In this document: positions 1 to 6,961 of the stretch, piece by piece | Position numbering within the stretch: the first letter of the stretch is position 1 | Layout: each line of letters begins with the position of its first letter | NCBI RefSeq assembly: GCF_014202975.1 | Contig: NZ_JACHHZ010000001.1 | Coordinates: 1,178,001 to 1,242,000 of the forward strand | DNA length: 64,000 nucleotides | Origin: Povalibacter uvarum | GTDB lineage: Bacteria; Pseudomonadota; Gammaproteobacteria; Steroidobacterales; Steroidobacteraceae | Direction of reading: 5' to 3' | Program-made: the position numbers and the translations under genes | The notes under the pieces: generated by a model | Databases searched by the model: none | The model's input: the letters and a program-made list of their open reading frames with translations, nothing else | Told to the model about the DNA's origin: nothing

Positions 1-709
1 CGCCGGCCGACGCGCCCGCCGACTTCGTCAAACCGATCGGATAGGTGATGGGAGCGTGTGTGTTTTCCGGGAATACGTCGACCAGTCGCACTTTCGATTC
101 GGCTGCCGCATCGGTCGCATAAACGATGCCGAGCGGTGCTTCGCCGCGAGCGACATAGCTCAGAGCAACGCGAACGTTCTCTGCCCGGGCCAATCGCGGC
201 TCCAGCGCGCCCCAGACCCCCAGGGAGCTCAGTGCGGCCTTCGCATACTTTCCAGCGGGGACGGAATCGGGATCACCGACCGCCAGACGGCCTCTTTCAC
301 CAAGGACTGCGATTATGGGCGCCCCAGGCACCAGCTTGATCGCTGCTGAGCTGTCGCCCGGAGCGATCAGTACGAGGCGATTGCCCAACAGATCCGACCT
401 CGACCCCGCTTTGATGAAGCCCCGGCTGTCGAGATAGTCCATCCATTCCTGGTCGGCGGATACGAACACATCGACACGCGCGCCGGATTCGATCTGCTTC
501 GCCAGCGCGGAGCTGGCCGCGAAGGACAGCTTCACCGGAACACCGGTTGATTGCGTATAGGCATCGCTGATTTTCTGGAGACTGTCCGTCAGGGACGCCG
601 CGGCGAAGACCAGCAGCGGTTCCCTGGCCTGTTCGGCCGCAAAGGTGGGCCTCAGCGTCAGTCCAAGGATCAGGACGGCCAGCCACATCAATCGGGAGCG
701 AAAAGTCAT
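1..709 (-). CDS. modA: Molybdate ABC transporter substrate-binding protein ModA (partial, 3' end off the window)
   Basis: Periplasmic binding protein that delivers molybdate (or tungstate) to the ModBC inner-membrane importer. The gene starts with ATG at 709 and runs off the left edge, so 236 codons are visible and perhaps 15-25 C-terminal residues are missing. Residues 7-24 form a hydrophobic Sec signal ending in TFAAE. The mature part opens with PLLVFAAASLTDSL, the oxyanion-binding loop typical of ModA, followed by SFAASSALAKQIESGA and VDVFVSADQEW, both family signatures. It is divergent from the ModE-type gene 88 bp away; modB and modC would be expected to the left. I see no convincing ModE box in the shared 88-bp gap. 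Assignment as ModA is strong; specificity for molybdate over tungstate cannot be told. Confidence 0.93.
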   Translation of the reverse strand, partial: MTFRSRLMWLAVLILGLTLRPTFAAEQAREPLLVFAAASLTDSLQKISDAYTQSTGVPVKLSFAASSALAKQIESGARVDVFVSADQEWMDYLDSRGFIKAGSRSDLLGNRLVLIAPGDSSAAIKLVPGAPIIAVLGERGRLAVGDPDSVPAGKYAKAALSSLGVWGALEPRLARAENVRVALSYVARGEAPLGIVYATDAAAESKVRLVDVFPENTHAPITYPIGLTKSAGASAG

Positions 710-797
710 GTCACACCTCGACGGTTCGATCGGCGCCGGCTTGGCGCCGTGACGCTACTGCGTTACGTTCGTTGCTTCGCTTCGGGAGAGCCTTCGA

Positions 798-1211
798 ATG
801 AGCAAGCTTCGAGTCACGCTGCGGGTCGACTTCGACCGCAACAACGCCATCGGACCCGGGAAAATCGCGCTGCTCGAAAAGATGCGCGAATACGGCTCCC
901 TCTCCCAGGCCGCCAAGGCACTCGACATGAGCTATCGGCGCGCGTGGCAGCTCCTCAACAGCCTTAACCAATCCTTCCGCGAACCGCTCGTGGTGACCGC
1001 CATCGGCGGCAGCGGCGGCGGCGGCTCCACACTCACCGCGCTGGGCGAATCGATGATCGCCACTTACCGCGATTTCGAGGAAGCGATGAATGCACGGGCG
1101 GACAAGCAGTTCGGCCCGTTTCTGAAGAACGTCAGCGGAGGGGCCGCGAACGCACGCCGTCCGGTTTCCAGATCTCAACAGGGAACAGCGCGCAAGTCTC
1201 GTCGACATTGA
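798..1211 (+). CDS. modE: ModE-type winged-helix regulator lacking the molybdate-binding domain
   Basis: Transcription factor with only the N-terminal winged helix-turn-helix of ModE. The stretch from about residue 20 to 95 holds the family pattern: GPGKIALLEKM, then SLSQAAKALDMSYRRAW (recognition helix region), EPLV, a glycine-rich wing GGSGGGGSTLTALG, and a closing helix MIATYRDFEEA. Full-length E. coli ModE is about 260 residues and carries two C-terminal Mop/TOBE folds that bind molybdate. Here the protein stops at 137 residues after a basic, low-complexity tail (RSQQGTARKSRRH). It may need a separate Mop protein, another signal, or respond by dimerisation alone. It is divergent to modA and convergent with the TonB receptor, whose promoter carries a ModE box. 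The ATG at 798 has only a weak upstream GAGAG. Confidence 0.88.
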   Translation: MSKLRVTLRVDFDRNNAIGPGKIALLEKMREYGSLSQAAKALDMSYRRAWQLLNSLNQSFREPLVVTAIGGSGGGGSTLTALGESMIATYRDFEEAMNARADKQFGPFLKNVSGGAANARRPVSRSQQGTARKSRRH

Positions 1212-1226
1212 ACGTCTCGCCTTCTG

Positions 1227-1244
1227 GAGCGCGAAAGCGCGCTC
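1227..1244. terminator. Hairpin between convergent modE and TonB receptor genes
   Basis: Perfect 7-bp arms (GAGCGCG / CGCGCTC) with an AAAG loop lie in the 54-bp gap between two converging stop codons. There is no T-run on either side, so it may be only a weak or Rho-assisted terminator, or it may protect 3' ends. Confidence 0.4.
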
Positions 1245-1265
1245 TGAACCAGCCGCCAACCGCTT

Positions 1266-3299
1266 CTAAAAGAACGCCTTGAACTTCGCGAACCACGTCC
1301 GTCCCTGCTCCGGGTACCCATACGCCAGCTGGTAGTTTTCGTCCGCCAGATTGCGTCCGCCGACCGCGACTTCCCAGTGTTCCGCAGCGTACTGGAACTG
1401 CAAGTTCGCCAGCGTGTAGCTGCCGACCTCAATATAGCCGCCGCCTGTTACGTCGCTCCATCGATCGTCGGCGATTTCCACGCTCGGCGTGATCGTGAAC
1501 GACTCCCAGGGCTGATAGGCCAGGAACAGGAAAGCCTGGTTCGACGGCGTGCCCGTCGGCCGGAAATTCGGCTGCAACGGATCGACGATCCTGCGTTCGA
1601 GGTAAGTGTAGTTGCCTCCGACACGCAGTTGCGGCAACACATGGGCATCGCCGGACAGCTCGATGCCGTAATACTCGCCATCGCCGACATTCTGCGCCTG
1701 GGTCAGTTGCGGCGGTCCTGCGCTGACGACGACGGTCTGAATCATGTCAGCCACATCGTTGTAGAAGATGGCGGCTGACAGACTGCTTCGCTCACCGAGG
1801 GCCGCCTCCCATCCGATCTCGTAGTTCGTGCCTCGTTCGGACTCGAGATCAGGATTGGGCACAGCGGTACCGAATCGCGTGCTGTATCGCTCGAAGATCG
1901 TCGGGAATCGAGTGCGCGACGAGATGCTTCCATACAGCCGCGCTCCATCCGCGTAGCGCCAGTGAACGGCGCCCTGCGCGTTCACTGCATCGCTGCCACC
2001 GGTCGGATAGCCGAACAATGCCTGCGTGGTGTTGTACTCCTGCGCCCGCTTGAGATCGTTCTTGTCGTAGCTGATCCCAAGCACGACATCGATCGCCGCA
2101 GTGGCCTTGAATGTGTTCTCGAGCGCGACGGACCAGGTGTCTTCGAGCGTTTCCTGCAAGGGTTCCACTGAACTCAATGTCGGATGCGTCGGGCGGTTGT
2201 AGTTGCGCTCCGTATGCTTGTCGCGGCGGTAGTGAACGACTGCGCGCAGCGTGTCGCGATCGGTGAGCGACATGCCGGCCTCGATACTTCCGCCGTATCC
2301 CGTATCGTCGTAGATGCTGCGAAAGCGGCCGTTCGCGGACTGTGTCGCGTAAGTGGCGTTGTCGTACGCGTACAGCGCATTGTCGAACGTGTTGTAAAAC
2401 AGGCGCGTCTTGAGATACGCATTCGATCCAAGCTGCGTATTCGACAGCCAGTAGAGATTCTCGATGTCCCACCACGGCCAGCGCCAATAGCTGTTCGGAG
2501 GATTGGGTGGATTGTTGAAGACGTTGAGCGGAGCACCCTTGCTGCCCGACTGCGATGTGTAGCTCAGGCTGTACTCGTCAGTCTCGTTCGGAGTGAAACC
2601 GACCTTCGCATTCACGCGCCAGTCGCGATTGTCGGAGCCGTTTCGTTCGCCGCCGTCTTCGATCGCCGTGGGCTGGAAGTCGTCGGATACGCTCCAGTGA
2701 TCACGGTCGAGATAGCTGCCGCTGGCCTGCGCGTAGAACTTGTGCTGCCGCGTACCGACCCGCGCTGCCGCGAGCCAGCCTTGATCATCGCTGTCCGCAC
2801 CGAACAGGCCGGCCTGCACTTCCCCCTCGAACTTCTCGGTCGGTTTCCGGGTAACCAGGTTGATCGCACCGCCGAGACCACCGGGGCCGTCGATCACGGA
2901 CGCATAGCCTTTCTGAATCTGGATCTGCGCAAGATCGTCGGTCAGGAAGCGGCTGAAATCGAGCCGGTTGTCAGCGGGAAGATAGACGCGGATGCCGTCG
3001 ATCGACAGCGGAACCTGCCAGCGACCGTACCCTCGCACGAGGATGTCGTGTTCGTTGCGACGACCGTTGCTGTCGAAGGTGCTCGTCACGCCGGCTACGA
3101 GCTTGACGGCTTCATCGAGCGTGCTGCGATTGAAGCTCCAGATCTCTTTGCGGTCGACGATGGCATCGGTCAGAACATCCTCGGCGACCCTTGTCGCGGT
3201 GACCGTGATCTCCCCGAGCGTGAACGTCCCATCCTCGGCGCCTGCCATCGACCCATGAGCGAGCGCCGGCAACGCCAGCAATGCAGCGACTTTCTTCAC
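1266..3299 (-). CDS. TonB-dependent outer-membrane receptor, probably ModE-controlled
   Basis: Outer-membrane beta-barrel receptor of 677 residues with an N-terminal plug, powered by TonB. A signal peptide covers about residues 1-21 (cleavage near AGA-ED). A TonB-box-like EITVTATR follows at about 29-36. The plug contains the family patterns ILVRGYGRWQVPLSIDGI and GPGGLGGAINLVTRKP. The barrel ends in KFKAFF, a terminal aromatic residue as expected for BAM-assembled barrels. The start is GTG at 3299, supported by GGGAGGA 5-6 bases upstream. A ModE-box-like palindrome at 3337-3360 and a hairpin covering the ribosome-binding site lie in the leader. With modA and modE adjacent, the inferred substrate is molybdate or a molybdenum chelate; sequence alone does not prove it. 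Without the box it would be called a generic siderophore or vitamin-type receptor. Confidence 0.9.
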   Translation of the reverse strand: MKKVAALLALPALAHGSMAGAEDGTFTLGEITVTATRVAEDVLTDAIVDRKEIWSFNRSTLDEAVKLVAGVTSTFDSNGRRNEHDILVRGYGRWQVPLSIDGIRVYLPADNRLDFSRFLTDDLAQIQIQKGYASVIDGPGGLGGAINLVTRKPTEKFEGEVQAGLFGADSDDQGWLAAARVGTRQHKFYAQASGSYLDRDHWSVSDDFQPTAIEDGGERNGSDNRDWRVNAKVGFTPNETDEYSLSYTSQSGSKGAPLNVFNNPPNPPNSYWRWPWWDIENLYWLSNTQLGSNAYLKTRLFYNTFDNALYAYDNATYATQSANGRFRSIYDDTGYGGSIEAGMSLTDRDTLRAVVHYRRDKHTERNYNRPTHPTLSSVEPLQETLEDTWSVALENTFKATAAIDVVLGISYDKNDLKRAQEYNTTQALFGYPTGGSDAVNAQGAVHWRYADGARLYGSISSRTRFPTIFERYSTRFGTAVPNPDLESERGTNYEIGWEAALGERSSLSAAIFYNDVADMIQTVVVSAGPPQLTQAQNVGDGEYYGIELSGDAHVLPQLRVGGNYTYLERRIVDPLQPNFRPTGTPSNQAFLFLAYQPWESFTITPSVEIADDRWSDVTGGGYIEVGSYTLANLQFQYAAEHWEVAVGGRNLADENYQLAYGYPEQGRTWFAKFKAFF

Positions 3300-3302
3300 C
3301 TG

Positions 3303-3329
3303 TCCTCCCGTTGGATGCGCGCGGGAGGA
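3303..3329 (-). promoter_or_regulatory. Leader hairpin that sequesters the receptor's ribosome-binding site
   Basis: On the transcribed strand, TCCTCCCG (3310-3303 complement pair) and CGGGAGGA form perfect 8-bp arms around an 11-base loop. The 3' arm is the Shine-Dalgarno sequence of the GTG start at 3299; the 5' arm is a perfect anti-Shine-Dalgarno. Folding would block ribosome entry, so translation may depend on an RNA-binding factor, temperature or upstream translation. Geometry is seen directly; regulation is inference. Confidence 0.55.
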
Positions 3330-3336
3330 TACCTTG

Positions 3337-3360
3337 CGCTATATCCGTATGGCTATAGCG
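3337..3360 (-). promoter_or_regulatory. ModE box (molybdenum-responsive operator)
   Basis: Inverted repeat CGCTATA-N10-TATAGCG with perfect 7-bp arms, and the right half continues as TATAGCGAT. The known E. coli ModE site is CGNTATA-N10-TATANCG with flanking AT, so both halves and the spacing match exactly. The site is 37 bp upstream of the receptor start and overlaps any plausible promoter there, which would fit repression by ModE when molybdate is plentiful. A possible -35 TTGCGC lies just upstream (3371-3366 on the minus strand). Confidence 0.72.
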
Positions 3361-3460
3361 ATGCTTGCGCAAGGACGCACCGGATATCGTCAGCGTTCGT
3401 GAAGAAGGCTCGTGGAAGATAGGAGCGGACGGAGAAAGTCCGTCCGCCCCTGCGCTGGAA

Positions 3461-4753
3461 TCAGCGTGTCGGCGCGATATCGGCCCGATGCCCCTTCAAT
3501 CCGTAGTGTGCGATGAAGAGGTAGCACACCGCGGGGATGATGAAGGAGTACAGCAGGTTCATATCGGCGAAGTAGCCCTGGATCAGCGGCACGATCGCGC
3601 CGCCCACGATCGCCATGCACAGAACGCCGGAAGCAGCGCCCGTGTGCTTGCCCAGACCTTCGATGGCGAGCGTGAAGATCGTCGGGAACATGATCGAATT
3701 GAACAGGCCGATGGCGAGCAATGCCCACATCGCCGTCTTGCCGGCAAAGAGCATCACGATCACCAGCAGAACGATCGCGGCAACAGCGTTGAACGCGAGC
3801 ACCTTGCCCGGCTTCACGTATCGCATCACCCACGCACCGATGAACCGGCCGACCATCGCGCCGCCCCAGTAGTACGAAAGGTATTTGCCTGCCGTCTGCT
3901 CGCTCAGGCCGGCGATGTCCGGATTCGCCATGAAATTGACCGCGAAGCTGCCGATCGACACTTCCGCGCCGACGTAGACGAAGATGCCGACCGCACCCAG
4001 AACCAGGTGCCGATAGCCCCACACGCTGTCGTGATGCTGATGCGCACCGCCGGCGGCGGACGCTTCCGCGGAGGGTTCCTGCGCTTCGATCTGCGGCAAC
4101 TTCACGATCGCAATCAGCACTGCGATCACGAACAACGTCGCGGCGAGCACAAGGTACGGACCCTGCACCGTCGCGGCTTCCGCAGCCTTGTCAGCCACCG
4201 GATCGCCTGAAGGCGTGATCGTCGACAGGATCAGCACGGAGCCGAGGAACGGTCCGATCGTCGTACCGAGCGAATTGAACGCCTGCGTCAGCGTGAGTCG
4301 GCTCGACGCGGTCCGCGGCGGACCGAGAATCGCGACGTACGGATTGGCGGCGACCTGCAGCAGCGTAATGCCCGAGGCGAGCACGAACAGCGCACCGAGG
4401 AAGAACGGATACGACTGCGATCCCGCTGCCGGGTAAAACAGCAGGCAGCCGATGCCGGCCGTCGAGAGGCCGATGATGATTCCGCGCTTGTACCCCGCCC
4501 TTTCCACGAGCAGTCCGGACGGGATCGACATGACGAAGTACGCGCCAAAGAAACAGAACTGGATCAGCATCACCTTGAAGTAAGTCAGCGAGAACGCCGC
4601 TTTCAGGTGCGGAATCAGGATGTCGTTGAGTGAAGTGATCAGTCCCCACATGAAGAACAGGGACGTCAGAACGATCAGGGCGGCAAGGTAACTGGTTTCT
4701 GTTCGGCTCTCACTGACTGCGGATGTTGTTGTGCTCGTTGACTGGTAGGCCAT
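3461..4753 (-). CDS. FucP/GluP-family sugar:proton symporter (MFS)
   Basis: Major facilitator protein of 430 residues that imports a sugar with protons across the inner membrane. After a polar Ser/Thr-rich tail of about 20 residues, [19 protein letters not shown] opens the first of 12 membrane segments and matches the FucP (L-fucose) and GluP (glucose/galactose) subfamily, as do [10 protein letters not shown] and [12 protein letters not shown] central loop ([20 protein letters not shown]) separates the two six-helix halves. It is transcribed in the same direction as the TonB receptor but lies 161 bp upstream of that gene's start, so the two are probably separate units. Substrate cannot be fixed from sequence; fucose, glucose, galactose or N-acetylglucosamine are the usual options. 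Confidence 0.87.
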   Translation of the reverse strand: MAYQSTSTTTSAVSESRTETSYLAALIVLTSLFFMWGLITSLNDILIPHLKAAFSLTYFKVMLIQFCFFGAYFVMSIPSGLLVERAGYKRGIIIGLSTAGIGCLLFYPAAGSQSYPFFLGALFVLASGITLLQVAANPYVAILGPPRTASSRLTLTQAFNSLGTTIGPFLGSVLILSTITPSGDPVADKAAEAATVQGPYLVLAATLFVIAVLIAIVKLPQIEAQEPSAEASAAGGAHQHHDSVWGYRHLVLGAVGIFVYVGAEVSIGSFAVNFMANPDIAGLSEQTAGKYLSYYWGGAMVGRFIGAWVMRYVKPGKVLAFNAVAAIVLLVIVMLFAGKTAMWALLAIGLFNSIMFPTIFTLAIEGLGKHTGAASGVLCMAIVGGAIVPLIQGYFADMNLLYSFIIPAVCYLFIAHYGLKGHRADIAPTR

Positions 4754-4955
4754 ATTGGTCTCTCGAGTGCATTGCTATCCCCCACGAACGCGCACACCAG
4801 CCCGCCTGAAGCGGGTGCGGTGCGGCGCCCGGGATCTTACCCCAGCTGACAACGCAATCATTCCGTCAGGCAGCAATGCGCCGGCTTTTTTTCTGCACCA
4901 GAAATGAACGAGGCGCGGATGAACCCGCGCCCCGCCTCTGCCGCGACCGATGTGA

Positions 4956-5489
4956 TCAGCGAATCTGGCCGCGCGTTTCGCCGCCAGGGAACTGATCCGT
5001 ATGGACGTTTGCGTAAGCAACGCCGGAACGGATAGCCCGTAACAGATCCGCGAAATCGCCGGCCGTCACGCCCTGACCCGCCGGCCCGATCACGTCAGTC
5101 ATCGCGATCGTCCCGGAGACTTCCGCCGGTGCCGGCGGACAAGCCTGCGTTCCAGCGGGTCCGTTGCCCAGGTTGCTGCAAAGGAAAACGCTGATGCCGC
5201 CGTTCACGCCGAATTGACCGACGTGGATGTGGCTCTGTGTTACCGCTCCCTGCAGATTCTCGTAGCTGATCGTGTACTCGATCGTGCCCGCCTCGTCGTC
5301 GATGACGGCCTTGAAGAATCCACTCGCGGGCGTCGTGACGGCCGGCACTTCCTGAATGCTGGTCAGCCGCGCCCGAACCACTTCTTCGCGTTTGTGTTTG
5401 TCGTGGGCAACCGCCGATCCGGCGCCGATGACGACGACAGCCATTCCGGCCAGGATCCCTGCCAGGGACGAGGTCAATCGAACCTTCAT
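4956..5489 (-). CDS. Secreted CHRD-domain protein
   Basis: Exported protein of 177 residues made of one CHRD (chordin-like) domain, a beta-rich fold of unknown biochemical role in bacteria. Residues 1-28 form a signal peptide (LAGILAGMAVVVIGAGSAVA). The domain follows, with the family landmarks TSIQEVPAVTT, SHIHVGQFGVNG, a Cys pair in FLCSNLGNGPAGTQACPP, and the C-terminal AYANVHTDQFPGGETRGQI. The start at 5489 follows GAGGGAAG, a good ribosome-binding site. A second CHRD protein, a lipoprotein fused to a cytochrome, is encoded at 13040-14494. The 200 bp to its left (4754-4955) hold no gene; a GC-rich imperfect hairpin just after the stop could end transcription. Confidence 0.85.
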   Translation of the reverse strand: MKVRLTSSLAGILAGMAVVVIGAGSAVAHDKHKREEVVRARLTSIQEVPAVTTPASGFFKAVIDDEAGTIEYTISYENLQGAVTQSHIHVGQFGVNGGISVFLCSNLGNGPAGTQACPPAPAEVSGTIAMTDVIGPAGQGVTAGDFADLLRAIRSGVAYANVHTDQFPGGETRGQIR

Positions 5490-5603
5490 GAGACTTCCCT
5501 CCTCGCAATGTCATGACGACGCGGACCCGGTCGGGTCCGCAACCTGCGACGCCGCTGGCACGACCCCGACCCTTGGACTTGGGGGGTCAGCCGCCGCCAG
5601 CGA

Positions 5604-6833
5604 TTACGCCGAGGTGAGTGCGGGGGAAGAAGTGAATTGTTCGATGAGGAGCGCGATTGCGCTGACGCCGCTATACGTAGCGACGACCAGGCCGAGCGTC
5701 TGCGGGACTTCCGGCCATAGTTGATGGCTGCCCAGGGCAAGCACCAGGGTGGCGGCAAGCCTGATCCACTCCAGCCAGCGACCATGACGCTGCCCCTCGA
5801 GCCATGCGCCCTGGGCATAGAACGAGATGCAGAACCAGAGGAACGCCGCGATCGCGAAGGAGTAAGGGAACCGGTCGACAACGCCGAGCAGCCACAAGGA
5901 CCCTACTGTCAGCAGCCAGAACTGGATGAAGACATACGTCTTGCCGAAGGTCGTGGCGGGAGGATCGAACTTGCCCGGGCTCTTCCAGGCATAGGGCTGT
6001 GCGTCGCCCGCCAGGTCCGCCGGCACCCAGGCCGGCGGCATGAACCAGATCCTCAGCTTGTCGACCCAGCTGCGCGTGCGCCAGGCGAGGCGCGCCGTGT
6101 CGTGCCAGAAATGCAGATTCGCCCAGAGCGGATTCCAGCTCTTGAGCCCGGACGTGATGCCGTACTCGCACGGCACCTCGGGCATCTCGTCCTTGAAGGT
6201 GCCGAACATGCGATCCCAGAGAATGAAAACGCCGCCGTAGTTCTTGTCGAGATACTCCGGGTTCCGTGCGTGATGGACCCGGTGATTGGAAGGCGTGACG
6301 AGAATCCATTCGAGCGGACCGAGGCGCCGGATGTGTTCGGTGTGCACCCAGAACTGGTAGATGAGGTTCAGGCTGCCGACCGTCACGACAACGGCCGCCG
6401 GGACGCCTGCAAGAAACAGCGGGATGTAGAAAACGAATCCGATGTAGTCGGTGCCGGTCTGCCGCAGCGCCGTGCTGAGATTGAACTCCTCGCTCTGATG
6501 ATGCGCCACGTGCGACGCCCACATGATGCGCCACTCGTGACCGAAGCGATGCTTCCAGTAGTAGCAGAAATCATAGGCGACGAAAGCCGCAACCCACTGC
6601 CACGCGGATTCCATCGACCACTGCGGCAAGCCCATCCATTTCACGAGCGCGCCGAAGACGACGCCCGCAAAGCCGAGCTTGAGAATGTCGACGAGCCGGC
6701 TGAGCACGCCGAGCTGCAGGCTGTTGACGGTGTCGTTCAGCCGATACGTCTGCTTCTTAGCGAGCAGGCCGTACAGGTATTCCAGCGCCATCGCCAGAAT
6801 GAAGAACGGAATGGCGACCTCGACGTAGTTCAT
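5604..6833 (-). CDS. Sterol desaturase/fatty acid hydroxylase family membrane protein
   Basis: Integral-membrane di-iron oxygenase of 409 residues. The eight-histidine pattern is complete: KHRFGHE (about 95), SHVAHHQSEE (about 110), HTEHIRRL (about 168) and NHRVHHARN (about 189). The first half holds about four membrane segments and the active site; the C-terminal third adds more hydrophobic helices (IQFWLLTVGSLWLLG, FAIAAFLWFCISFY), which makes it longer than the bare 270-residue domain and similar to alkylglycerol monooxygenase-like or C-5 desaturase-like bacterial proteins. It hydroxylates or desaturates a lipid, sterol or carotenoid; the substrate is not visible. It lies 128 bp downstream of a TonB receptor on the same strand and may be cotranscribed. 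Confidence 0.86.
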   Translation of the reverse strand: MNYVEVAIPFFILAMALEYLYGLLAKKQTYRLNDTVNSLQLGVLSRLVDILKLGFAGVVFGALVKWMGLPQWSMESAWQWVAAFVAYDFCYYWKHRFGHEWRIMWASHVAHHQSEEFNLSTALRQTGTDYIGFVFYIPLFLAGVPAAVVVTVGSLNLIYQFWVHTEHIRRLGPLEWILVTPSNHRVHHARNPEYLDKNYGGVFILWDRMFGTFKDEMPEVPCEYGITSGLKSWNPLWANLHFWHDTARLAWRTRSWVDKLRIWFMPPAWVPADLAGDAQPYAWKSPGKFDPPATTFGKTYVFIQFWLLTVGSLWLLGVVDRFPYSFAIAAFLWFCISFYAQGAWLEGQRHGRWLEWIRLAATLVLALGSHQLWPEVPQTLGLVVATYSGVSAIALLIEQFTSSPALTSA

Positions 6834-6961
6834 GACACGCGAGCTTCCCCCGAAGATCGATGCCCTAGTTTCCGCTTCTCGCCCGCACGAGGCGAGCGCG
6901 GATTTTTCTTACGCAGCGCCCGGGGCAATGCTCACGCACTGCCCCGGGGTCTCGCTTGTCG

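Noticed and set aside
710..797. ModE box in the modA-modE gap
   Set aside because: Only scattered CGCTA and CGTTA halves without inverse partner or correct spacing.
2184..3422. A 412-codon plus-strand frame opposite the first TonB receptor
   Set aside because: Shadow of the receptor's coding strand; no recognisable motif, no ribosome-binding site.
4754..4955. T-run at about 4888 as a terminator
   Set aside because: The seven Ts lie on the strand opposite to the leftward transcript and no stem precedes them.
5665..5685. CGCTA-TACG-TAGCG palindrome as a second ModE box
   Set aside because: Inside the coding sequence of the oxygenase and with a 4-base instead of 10-base centre, so it does not fit the ModE site.
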